Assembly (NCBI GenBank): GCA_020466095.1
Contig: CM035807.1
Span: 31,413,712 to 31,477,711 of the forward strand
DNA length: 64,000 nt
DNA from: Chlorops oryzae
Lineage: Eukaryota; Arthropoda; Insecta; Diptera; Chloropidae
Reading direction: 5' to 3'
In this document: in pieces, positions 1-11,784 of the stretch
How positions within the stretch are numbered: position 1 is the stretch's first letter
How the letters are laid out: each line of letters starts with the position of its first letter
Notes under the pieces: generated by a model
Database searches by the model: none
Seen by the model: only the letters and a program-made list of their open reading frames with translations
What the model was told of the DNA's origin: nothing
Translations under genes and position numbers: made by a program

Positions 1-2476
1 ACCATCATATTTCATCATTCTTTAGGTCAAAGATTATTTCTCAAAAAATAATAATTTTCTAAATATACGAATCCATCGAAATAAACCTCGTCTACTTATA
101 ACTATTTCGGACTATGAACAATTAACTTTTTCCCTCATACAAACATATGTATGAAACTTTCGGAATATGAAATCAAAATGTTTGTTGGTAACGATTTAAC
201 ATAATTTGGCATGACATGAAAACATATCAAAAACAATTGCATCAAATTTCATTTTCAAGTTTATTTTCAAACAAAATGAATTGAATTCAAAATTCAAATG
301 GAACTCATTTGAGGATTCGTTCGTGTGAAAAGTGAAAAATTTCTCATGTAGCATTTGAAGTGCAATTGGAACTTCATTAAATTGCAAAAAAATTGTCAAA
401 ACAAAATGAAACTATTTAAGGATGCTTTAGTCAGGATGAAAAAGGCTCGTATGCCGACTTCGTTTCGGTTCATTCATGTTTTGTGAATATAAAAGACAGT
501 CTTCGGCAAGCTCACTTTAGCCACATCCACAAATAAAATTTTTTTTTTAAATATCATATTTAAATTCAAAATCTGAAACATCATCAGAAGGTATGTAGGA
601 TATGTATAAGAGATGCTTTTAATGGAAGTTACCCTTAAAAATGCTTCAATGAAATCTATTCTCCTAACTGGTTGTATGAGTTCAACTTCTTCGGTAAGAA
701 ATTTGGATGCAGTAAAACTGATGAAAAGACGAAGGACAGGCGGCAATGCCATTACTATATCAAACCGCCTAAAGACAAAATTTTTTCCTATAAATAGGTC
801 GATATTAAAATAGGTTATTTATAAGTGGATATGAAATGGTTTTGGACGTTATACCTATCTCAATATACCCTCCTCACACAGAATGTGTTGCAAATAGTAG
901 CCACTTGCGAGATTTCTTACCTTTTGTTGACCTCTCGAATTATTAAAAATCGAAAAACTCTTTTAAAAAAGCTTTTAAATTTGCCAAATCTCCCGTCAAT
1001 TTGGAAAAATATTTTTAAGATAAAAGTTTTCTATAATTTCCAGCCCCATTTTATTTTCGAACAAATCGACATGACAAAATGCGTTTAATTAACTTTTAAT
1101 GAACTTCTCCTCATGGAATGGGCCTGATTGTCGCAATCGAAAAGTTGGAAAACTGCCATTCTTCCGCTCGACTGAGAGCTCGACTCACCGCTGTGATTAC
1201 AGCCGAAAGTAAAGCATAAGGTGGGTGACAAAGACAAACTTTCCTGTCGGTTTCCTGGTGCTTCGTACTTTTGCGGTTCTTTTGGTGAAGGTATTTACAG
1301 CAGTTTGCCAATTTGCCAAACGAAAAGTCTCTCTCAGCGAATGCATCGAATTTCGTTTTCTTTTGGAAGCATGGCTTAATACACTACTCGAATAGCTTTC
1401 ATTGGCATTTTGTGAAAAGTTTTCGGATGCCATTGCGAAATTTTGTGTGGTCTACCCAATCTTGGGCAGTCTCTCGCCTTTGACTTTGAAAACTCAACAA
1501 ACTCCACCAAAAAAAAAAAAAGCACACTTTTATAAACTTTCTCTCTTGAAATAAAGTTCAAAAAACAATGCATGCAATTTAAAGAATTAATTGTATTCAT
1601 TGCATTCTCGCAATTCGCACTCGCTCATGTTTAAATTTAAAATGAAAAAAAAAATTTCATTGATTAAGAAACCGTTTCTTAACTTGATTGCTTGTTCAAA
1701 TTGGCTTTTTCCTTATTTTCAACGCAGCCGGAAAAAAAAAACTTATTTGAATTGCAAATATTTACCGTGGAAGCGGCGTAATAAATTTCCTATCGATTCC
1801 ATCGATATTCAATTCAAGACAATACGAGTAAGCCTGACAGAGACATGCGCTGAGTCCTTGCTGTCACTACCGACACCGCCGCCACCAACTCCAGCAATGC
1901 AAGTCCAATGATCGAAATGGTCAGTCCACATTGAATTTAATGGCTTGGGGCACACTTAAAGGTGGTTTGTACTAACACAACTGCAAGCAATGAATATATA
2001 TGCAACCTACTTACATCCGGCATTGCAGTAGTCATGTGGCTTTATGAGGGGGGAAAATATCCATTCAGTACTTGTTAACCGAGCAAAGAAAAAATGACAC
2101 AAAAAAAAGGAGAAAGAAATTGCAAAAAATGGAATAAATGAAAACTATAAAAGTTCGTGATTCATCAACCACAAGATATGCACACGTATATATACGAGCA
2201 TTTACTGCAGCATTCGTGCGTGTCCATCATCAGAAAATTCAGATGATGCTCATTTTTCTTAATGATTAATAATAGCAGAAAATTGATGTGTTCAATTGCT
2301 TTAAAAAGCCAAGAAGCCAACGATGAACGAGCTCGATTTTAAAAACTTTATGTTAATTTTGAAAATTTGTACAAGTTTTTTAACGATTGCGATGAATTTG
2401 CCAACCAAAATCTTTGAAATCTATATCATGTGCTTCACTGAAAGGCGCGCTTCTTGCTACCCTTAAAATATCCAGG
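1..2476. other. AT-rich non-coding stretch
   Basis: I see no recognisable exon, RNA gene or bounded repeat here. Short open frames occur on both strands, but they overlap one another, are rich in F, K, N and S, and show no domain. A local, less AT-rich patch lies around 1110-1370 without a recognisable product. It may be intergenic DNA or part of a large intron of a gene outside the window. Confidence 0.6.
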
Positions 2477-2812
2477 CCTTATACTAGTTATCACCGCTAA
2501 GCCAATACTTCCCAAGCTGGAGCATTCCACAGAAAATGATACTTTTGTCCCGTATAAACAGGCAAAAACTAATATAATTACTCAAAAATTTTGGAAAGGG
2601 CAACTTATATCCTGTTAAGTATCTTAATAATAGTACATTAAAATAATCTTTTCATAAAATTAATCATTTAAACATCAAAAATGTCATGAATAGTATTTGT
2701 CCCGTACGTGGAATGCTCCAGCTCATGTTAGAAGGCTAAGAAATTATCCTAACACAGTAGTTAATATCCTCAACTCCGAAAGAAAGTTAAAACCGCTAAT
2801 AACTAGTGCAAG
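2477..2812. repeat. Inverted-repeat element (MITE-like)
   Basis: A perfect 16-base inverted repeat (AGCTGGAGCATTCCAC at 2515-2530, its reverse complement at 2708-2723) brackets about 180 bases. Further out, a second imperfect inverted pair reads CCTTATACTAGTTATCACCG on the left and AACCGCTAATAACTAGTGCA on the right. The phrase TTGTCCCGTA occurs just inside each inner arm in the same orientation. No coding capacity is visible and I could not define a target duplication, so the outer limits are approximate. The superfamily is unknown. Confidence 0.55.
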
Positions 2813-5800
2813 GACACAAGTTTTGCCACCACTTTATTAGAATTGACAGCAGGTGAAAGGACGGCATTGTTTTTGAGCTTTTGAAGAATTTTCACAGAAA
2901 TACTTTCGAAACAAAAACTCTCAATCATTTTTAATATACAAACATCAATCGCTTTCCGCTATCATACCACATTTAAGCGTTGTAATTTTTTTTATACGAG
3001 TAGATTTTTTGCGCTTGCAAAAGCCCAACAATAAATATTATGACTTTTGAAAGGCTCATAAAATTGTTATTTTTTAACTTACAATGCCACAGCAAACTTC
3101 TCGGGGAAAAAAATTGACGGAAATACATGACGGCATGCTGGCATACATAAAAGGATTTGCGCATGAAGCTCACATCGGCTGCGGCTCTTTATGAATGAAT
3201 CAAGAAATTTCAGTTTTTCGCTCTCTCTTTCTGTCGTTCATTTCGTAATGTCCTTTATTTTTTTTTAAACTCAATTAAACGGGTTATTGTTTGTTTTTTC
3301 ATTTCTTTTATTTAAAATTTGACTCCACTTTATCGCTTTGTGCAGTTCTTGTTGCACTCACAGTATATCTTTTTTCTGCCCTTTATACGTTTTTCGCATG
3401 TAAAAATCGTGTTGGTACCGGCCGGCTTGTTGAATGTGCTGCACAAAGAACTTCGAAAGCACTTGGCTCAAGTGTTTCGCACACTGAATTCAAACGGGAA
3501 CTGTTGCATCCTCGTTCTCCTTTGCCAGTGCGGCATGCTTTCGTTGCATTTGCTTCCTGTTTGCTTTTTTTCACGCTTGAGACTGTTAATGTTTTGTAAT
3601 CTGCTTTGTTCCGGTGCAATTGCTGTTTTCCATAATTGCAATGTTTTATCCAACGAACTACCTAGAAATATTTTTTACTAACATTTTGATTTTCACATAA
3701 ATTCGGCACTCGCTGAGATGGGAGAGCAAAGGAAAACGTTCCGCTATTAACACTTTCAAGCGCTAATCATCTAACGTTTGACTGCTTTATTTACTTGCTT
3801 AAATGCTAAATTTCCATTTTGCGTTGGAACAAGTACGCAAGAGTTTGAAAATATAAAATACAAAAAAATAACTTCCCGTAAATGAAATATACCTTAGGGC
3901 CGATGCGTCGTATACGCAACGACTTTTGTTTCATATTTAATTATGTTGCTCATACGGCACGTATACCGATAAAGCATATAATGTGCAATCAACACGATAA
4001 ATGATTTCAGTACAAGTGCTACGATGTTATTCATAGCGATTGAATATTGATTCTCTATGATCTGGTAAAAATTGAGATTATTGTGAGCTGGGTCACCAAA
4101 TGAATCATTGAATTATTTTAAGGTCAATATGTTGGACTTTCCAATTCCCTTCAAAATTGCCATGAATTTTAGCTTTCAGTATTTAAGACTTAAAAAACTT
4201 TATTTTCATTTCAAGAAATTAACTTTTCTCACAAATTTTCCCTACAACCATTTCCGAAAATTATAAACGATTTAAATGAAACCAAATATTTTTGCTTTTT
4301 TTCAATTTCACTTAAGAAAATATGAAGAGATATGCTTACTAAAATTTCTTTCGGATAACTATAACTATTATTATACATTTTCCGTTTTTTTTTTTTTATT
4401 CATAAAAAAGCACTGAAATATTTCATAAATTTCATTAAAATCTTTCCCAACAATCCATTCACTCTGTGACGCATGTCTAACAAAACGTTTGGCCTAAAGG
4501 ACTCCATATGAAGTCAACTGAGCTGAAGAAGCTCTTTCAAATCGAGCTGCAAAAATGAAAAAAAGCGAATTCTTTACTCTTATCCGTAAGAAAAACAGAG
4601 AAATTCCTTTCTTTGTTTTTATTCAAAAAAAAAAAAAAAAAACACAAGAAGAAAACTAAAAGTAAATAAGTCGTATTTAAGCGTTCTTCCTAGAAAGTGA
4701 ATCTTACAACTTAATACATTTCTCTGATGTGACTTTTTGTTGAAATGTTGTTTCTTTATGCAACGCTATTGTGGAATGCGTAATGTAAAACCAATTACTC
4801 TTGTTTTATAAGTGCAAATTCCTTAGAATTTTTTGCTATTCTTTGATTATTTTATTTTTTTTTTTCGCTTATTTTCCTTTTCGCTACTTCATTCATAGGT
4901 TCTTCTACTTTCAATTTGAATTGCGCTTAAGAAGAAAATATAAATATTCGAATAGAAAAAGTCAAAACGAAGAAGGAGATAAAAAAAAGTGAAAAGTTTT
5001 TGCTTTAAAATTTACTTACGATTGCTCAAACAATCACAAATGAAAGTTGCTTAAGAAATTAGTCGAATGAGAATGCGAGTAAAGTTATCTGTTTGTTTAT
5101 TTATTCGATTTTTGTCTCGAAAAGGATTTATTCGAGTATATTTTCATTGTAATTTCATTTGATTCACTTCAGACATAACATCAATTGAGAAATCAACAAC
5201 AAAATAGGTCATGACGAAATTGAGTTTTCTTCGAATTTCTTAAAAATTTAAGAACCACAGTAAAGCGAATGTTCTTTTGAATTTTCAAATATTTTCGTTC
5301 AATTAAGTTCCTTTGAATTTCTGACTTAACAATTCTTTTACCTCTAAAAAAAGAGAAGGAAAAAATGCACAATGCAATTTATAACTTGCACGATATCTAA
5401 CGTTCAAAATTGAAAGCGGTAATGATATAAATTTTAAAGCTGCGCCCAGACACTATCGGTCTTCGCTTTATAAATACTGCCTCCTCGCAATTATGTGTTA
5501 CCATAAATTATGCTCAAGCCTTTTACACGTTAGGCTACCTGCGGAAGGCCTTTGGCTCCTTGTTGCCATGTTTGTTGAATGAGTCACACAAACACAATAA
5601 CTCTTGCCTCATAGAAATTTTAAACTGAAAATAATTGAATATAACAAAAACTTCTCGAACTCGAGGCTGGAAATTTCATTTTATCGTAAATTCAATGCCT
5701 CAATTACCCCCAACGAAGCAGTGCAAAATGAACGATAAATCAAAAGAAGCAAGAAAAACAAAGAAAAACAAAAAAAAAACAGAAAAATGAGTTTAACAGC

Positions 5801-8800
5801 AGCTTCGAAAGCAAAAACCGTCTGTGGCGTTGCGTGTAGGCTTGAATTGTTACCTCTTAATAAATAATGTCGAACCGGTTGCGATACAAATGCTGCTATT
5901 GCTGATACTAAGGTAAGGATATGGAATCATTTTTTTTTAAACTAAGGCCTATAGCACACGATATGTTATACCTATACCATTTTAATACCTACGTGGTCAC
6001 ATTAAATGATTTAATTCTTTTTATATTTCAGACAGAGCAGATTTTTGTTTGTATAATTTAAGTAACAGACCACCAACATCCTTAAAGAAACGTCCGTATT
6101 TTATCCTTACGAACGTATTTCAATTTAACTAAAACTTAAGCTTAAGATTTTTGGAGCAATAGAATAAAAGAAATTCTTCTAAAATATGAAACATTTTCTC
6201 ATACCCAAAAAGTAATAATAAAGTATGTAGCTGTTGATCTAAATCAGACAAAAATTCCTCAAGCAAAGATACATTCATAGACACATTTCGGAATTTGAAG
6301 AAAATATTTTTCTTTTAAAAATTATGCCAAGAATGCATTTCCTGTCACATCTTCTCTCTGCTTTCCATCACATGTAGAAAAGCATTCTTTTTTTATAAAG
6401 TTATTACGCTCTTACTTAAGGGAAAGAACAGCCTCACACATACACACTCACACTCAAACAAAAAGGAGGATAAAAAAAAAGTATTTCACTCCGGGGCAAG
6501 TGCATGAATGAGAAAGTGCACGTTCCTGTAAAAATCTTCAAATAAGTACGCTCTCAATGTGGCTCTGTTCTCGTACGAAGATTTTTATGAATTTATCCTG
6601 CTATAAACATTTATACTCATCCTTCCAACACGATTGTTGGCAACAAAAAAAAAAAAAATATGTATTCTAAAGGATGAAATAATCGTTTTCCATTGCAATG
6701 TACTCAATCCGAAATTGCAGACCATGAAAAAGAATTTCTTTTTTGCCTGGACGGAAGAAAGGGGAAAGTTTTTGAAGAGGAAATACGTCTTTAAGTATTT
6801 TATGGAGTTCTTGTATGCAGTCAAACCTCTAGGATAATGATGGGCGGTGCGTTGCTTGGGACGCTGGCTTGTTGTCCGAAATTGACGTGGGACTTTTTTT
6901 TCGCACCACTTTAAAATCTAGCACTCTAAGAAGTCCCAAGAAATTGAGCCTTAGACTTAACTTTCCAGGCATCCTGAGAGGTCAGATGAAAAAATTATTG
7001 ATGGCTTAAATAAATTTCCCATTTCTTTTTCAAATTTATTGCCTCTATCATGCCGATCATCTAGGCCATCTAGTCCAAGAAAAAATATCAAACAAATTTC
7101 CCTCTAAATACGTTACGTGACTCCGAGAACTGAACCCTTTTTGTCCTTAGTTACTCATTCATTCTTTGTTTTCTCTATGACACTCTCAAAGAATACTAAT
7201 ACTTTTTTTATTTTTGCATATATTTCGAGTATTCTTCTTCCAACTGAAACCGAAACCTTTTGTCCAAGAATTCTCTTCATTTTTTTATTCCCAGAAAAAA
7301 GAAGGGCTAAAATAAATAAAATTTTCCACTCAACAGAATATCTGAATAATTACTTTTCCTTTGCTTTAACCATCCATCGACAGGAAAATGTTTTTTCTCA
7401 ATTTTTTAATTTCTATTTTTTTTTTTTTTGTGCTTTGCAACGTTTGAGGCCATAAAGGAAATCTGTTGCATTGGCAGGAAACAATTAGAAATGTGTAGAA
7501 AGGGAAATGAAAAGTTGGCTAAAAAAAACAAATTTTTTTTACACTTAAAGCCGTAATCGGAGCTTTTTACACTCTTTTTATATCTTTAAAATAAATAAAA
7601 AAAATACTTAATGTAATATTTATACATATTTTAATATTTTAACAGGAATAAAAGGTAACGCCAGAACTCGGGACTCGGCAAAAAAACTGTAATCAAACTT
7701 AAAAAATCTATTTTTTCTATAAACTCCTGAAACATAATTTGCATGCCTTTGAGCTTTTCCTCCGTTTACATAATTATTTTCAGCAAAACTTTATAGAAGA
7801 AAAAAAAGTATTTTCAAAAATTAATGCAACACCTGCCGAAAACTAACCGAAGGCTCCTCAACAACAACAACAACAACAATAACAAAAATCCAACAATAAA
7901 AACAATAACAAAAATAACAGCAAGAACGGGAATAAGAGACTCAAGGCAGAGTGAGAGGAAACTTTTCAGATTCTACTTCGAACTTTGTGCAATAAAGCTC
8001 GCCATCTTAGTTAGTATTTTGCATGTTGGTGAAGTTTCAACGATTGCTGCCAACTTATGTTGCCAGCATGCCATGTTGCAGGCCTTACTCAGCTCAGCTC
8101 AGCTGCCATTCCGACTGTTTGTTATCTTTGGTTGATAGGAATTTTTCTCAAATTTCAAGGAAAGTTGAAATAAAATTTAAAATTCAATAAAAGCGAAGGG
8201 AAAGTTTTTTTTTTCTATTTATACTATTTTTTTTTTTTTTGTTGCATAAAAACCACAGCTGTCGGCAACGAATGCTCATAGTTTTGAGGTCCATAAAATT
8301 TATTTCGAATGCATTGCGTGACTTACGAAAGGAAATAAAATCAAATTCAAGGAAATTGAATTTCTTTCATTTTTTTGTTTTTTTTGTAAGTAAATTGGTT
8401 TTTTAATTGTGATGAAAATACTTTCAATTGAAGGACACATATTGTATAAAAAATTACTATAATCGGTTAATTAAGAAAATGATCTTGAGAATCGATGATT
8501 CTTAGATCTTAAGAATCTGATTTTTATTACAAGAAGTATTCTTTTAAAGTGATATGATCGAGTCCATTAACGTCCAATTTTCTCAAAGTAGCTCTCGTTG
8601 ATAAAAGAAACTTTATACAAATTAACAGAAACAGAGACGGATGAAAGGAGAGACAGAAAAACACACCAAAGGACCTATTTTATTCGGTTCATCTTGTGCA
8701 TACCTTCCTTCTCCTTCAATGGATTTACTCCTTAGCTTTCGCATTACCCATTATCAACAGAATTACCCTGAATAACGTATGTATATACCTATCTTTAGTT

Positions 8801-10345
8801 TTTTTACCTCATTTTGTTATTATTATTTCCCTTTCGCTTCAATTTCGATGCCACTCATGCAAAGGTTTATTTCCCAAAATCATGTGCTTTGAGGTAAAAA
8901 TTTAACTCTTTTTGAGTTTCAGTTTTCTTTGAGCAGAAGCATGACAACTCAATTCTATTTACTTTTTTTTCTTCGATAGCTTCTTAAACATTTGACACAA
9001 ACATTTCGTGTAGTTTCTCAAGGACTTCCGGGGCTCACAAAATTGTTAGTTGCTTCATTGAAGCTTTGCGACGTGCTTCGCTTCCGGCTGTTGCAAAGTA
9101 TATTAAAACATACCCAACATGGAAGTGAAGTGCAATTCTTCCAATGACTTTTTAGCAAATGAAATTTTTATTTTTTTATTCTTTACTATTCGTAAGCCGT
9201 TAAAAAAAAATTGGTTTTTGACAATTTTTTGATGTGCTTAGAAAAATTCAAAATAATTTGGATTACGATCCTCTGTTGCTAGTTTTTTATCGGAATTTGT
9301 CTCATGAGTGTCTGATCCTAAGGCCAGAACAAAAACTTGGACCTGTAAAAGATTCCCTTAAGTCTCCCTCAAGGACAAGATATTTGCCTTTATTTACGGG
9401 GAGATATTCCTAAACTGGGAAAACAAGAAGTTCAGCAAGAACCAAGTCCTCCTTACATTGCTAATAACTTATAAGAAAAAACACTCGAGCAATGCTTAGA
9501 CTTTTCGAGATACCAAGACTTCATCAATGGAACCCATTCAATTTATCGACCAGCTCAGATCAATTCATAATCCTTCAACAGTCTCTCAAACGAAATTTTC
9601 CTCGTCCCCGAAATCCATCTCTTCAGTTTGCAGATAACACATCGTCTACCCAGCATTTCCATTTTTCACGTTTTATATTTGCAACAACATAAAATCCAAA
9701 TCGAGACGATATCTCTCTTGCCCCGAGGAAGTGGATCATAAATTTTGTAAAGAATTCGATATGCCCTGTGACAGAAAAAAATTATTACGTATTCAGATAT
9801 CATCCCAGCGTGGAACGCGAACAATGCCAAAACGATAAACATGAGCCGATGACACCAAAAACCGCAGGATAAAATCGTCTGCACACACAAAGCTCGACAT
9901 GAGGTTTTCGAAAACATGTTAAGAGATACATACCTACGCTAACTGATAACTGATAACGAATGTCTGCGAATGATGGCATTGTGACATAACTTTTTAGCTG
10001 CGTAAAACGCATTCGACACTTCAGGGAATTGGCATTTTGCATTCGATGTGCTAAGTGATTTCCATGAAACGAAATCATGCAGAAAAAACAAAACAAAACA
10101 AAAAATTTAGTCGCTCATAATTCAACAGCAGTCAGGCAGGAATACATTTAACTGAATTTTTCTGTTACTTCAGTGGATCATCATTACAGCAATTGATTAA
10201 AATCGAGTACAACATTTAATGCGAAGTCATAAAAATGGTCGTAAAGGCTAAATTATATGAAAATTTCGTTTTACCTCCACCCACTGTCATGACATCAAAT
10301 TCGAGTAAACGTCGTACCCTGCGTATAAGTGACGCACTTTCGTAT
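2813..10345. other. Long AT-rich non-coding stretch
   Basis: No exon with recognisable protein similarity is seen in these 7.5 kb. Content is homopolymer runs of A or T, a short (AAC)n run near 7858-7882 and isolated small open frames with low-complexity translations. The longest frames (for example 3319-3681 plus and 7117-7455 plus) have no visible domain, and several overlap each other in other frames or on the other strand. I read it as intergenic or intronic. Confidence 0.55.
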
Positions 10346-10700
10346 ATCCCAGTTGTGAAAACAAGCACGCATACCCGTAGTATTCATGATTCATGCCTTT
10401 CCCTGTTGTAAAACAAGAATGCATGCCAGGAGAATTCATGATTCCTGGTTCATGATCACGCATGATTCACGGCTCCTTGAAAACACGTGAAACATTTCTT
10501 CTCCAGTTGTAAAGCAAGAACGCATGCTCCTAGTATACATGATTAATGCGTTCATGATCCTGTTTGATTCATGAATCCTGGAAAACACATAACACATTTC
10601 TTCCCTACTATGCATGAATCATTTGTAGAAAAAATAAAACTTTTTTCAAATAACTTTCTCTTGCATCTAGAAAACACAGATGTAGCACTCGCGAAAAAGA

Positions 10701-10775
10701 TCTCTCGTTAGCGTAATGGGAGCGTGTTGCGATTTGTAACCTGAAGGGCTCGAGTTCGATTCCTGAATCGCAGGC
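10701..10775 (+). repeat. tRNA-like segment (SINE head or tRNA relic)
   Basis: The segment has an A-box-like TTAGCGTAATGGGAGCG and a B-box-like GAGTTCGATTCCT at the usual spacing for RNA polymerase III internal promoters, and ends in GCAGGCGGAAAAATTG. The downstream text resembles the body of the minus-strand SINE copies at 25.1 and 33.9 kb (for example CCCACCTATGGGGGAG against TCCACTCGTGGAGGAG). I could not fold a clean cloverleaf, so it is called a tRNA-derived repeat and not a functional tRNA gene. Confidence 0.5.
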
Positions 10776-11020
10776 GGAAAAATTGATTATTAAGTGCAAA
10801 GTAAATTAAAAATATTTACGGTACAGTTTGACCCACCTATGGGGGAGTGGAAGATTATAAGATAGTTGGTCGTTGATAAACTCGATTTTAACTATCCAAA
10901 TCATCAGACACGTCATGAATTTACAAACAAGTGCTTACAAATTTTTTTTTATTTTTCCATTATTAATGTTTGGATGAACGCAAGTTATCTAAGTATTCAC
11001 AAAAAAAAAAAAAAAAATTA

Positions 11021-11088
11021 CGCTCGCCGCAGCGGGGATTGAACCCGCCTATATCGGATTGTTACTGCTTGTTTAGGCGAACGAATCC
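11021..11088 (-). repeat. tRNA-like segment, reverse orientation
   Basis: Read on the minus strand it has a B-box GGGTTCAATCCCC followed by GCTGCGGCGAGCG and a T-run (the A-run at 11001-11017 on plus), like a pol III unit with its terminator. The 5' half is GTTCGCCTAAACAAGCAGTA, in which I cannot recognise a good A-box. It lies opposed to the tRNA-like unit at 10.7 kb within the same inverted-repeat element. Confidence 0.45.
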
Positions 11089-11728
11089 CATCAATTTGAT
11101 TATTGTGTTCTCAGGATCATTGATTCATGCATAGCAGGGAAGATTTGTTTCATGGGTTTTCAAACATTAATCAAACATTTTTTGACTATGCATGATTTCC
11201 TATGACAAGCCTTTATAAAAAGAAATGAAGAGGCATGGAAGTTGGCATGTATGCAAAGCACCCTTAAGAGCATGATTCATGCATCTTTCATGAATGTTTT
11301 TACAACTGGGATTGAACTGCGATGGCATTGCGTATACGACAGTCATGCTGATGTGAATTTCTATGGTAAATAGCGTGTCGCAAGCATGATTTGTTTATGA
11401 AAATGCTTTAAAATATTTTTTATTCTCATGCGGATGAATTCTATAAAAAAAAATTATCTTAAGAATTGAACGACTTTCCAAAAGAAGCTTAACCTAAAAA
11501 ATTTCAACATAATTTACGTTTTTCCATTATTGAGTGCCTTCTCATACATGTAATTTCATTTTCTTTATGCTCAAATTATAACGAATTTCGTAATTTTCGT
11601 TTCAAAAATAATCTTTGGACTAAAATAACAGCACCTTATATCATTTTAACAGCTTGAAGCCTTTTATGACCGACACATTCTATGTCTAGCGTATATCAAG
11701 TTTCTATTTATGATTATATCGTCTAGCA

Positions 11729-11784
11729 CCACTCAAAATTGACCACTCAAAATTTACCACTCAAAATTGACCACTCAAAATGTG
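11729..11784. repeat. 14-base tandem repeat, four units
   Basis: Four consecutive 14-base units of CCACTCAAAATTGA occur. The third is identical to the first, the second has one substitution and the fourth differs in its last bases. No coding or regulatory role is evident. Confidence 0.9.

Larger units (their letters stand above)
10346..11312. mobile_element. Composite inverted-repeat element with two opposed tRNA-like units
   Basis: The ends read ATCCCAGTTGT (10346-10356) and ACAACTGGGAT (11302-11312). Inside, the left arm holds two to three diverged units of roughly 85-100 bases that share GTTGTAAAACAAGAATGCAT-like and CATGATTCATG-like phrases. The right arm repeats this material inverted: CTATGCATGAATCA near 10608 is matched in reverse complement near 11126. 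Each arm also holds a tRNA-like segment, pointing inward. There is no transposase frame. The flanks do not give a clean target duplication, so a foldback or MITE origin is inferred rather than shown. Confidence 0.6.

Noticed and set aside
10701..10775. Functional tRNA gene (also considered at 11021, 24087, 26111, 31861 and in the SINE heads)
   Set aside because: B-boxes are good, but acceptor and anticodon arms do not form a clean cloverleaf, and most sit inside repeats. They fit tRNA-derived repeats better.
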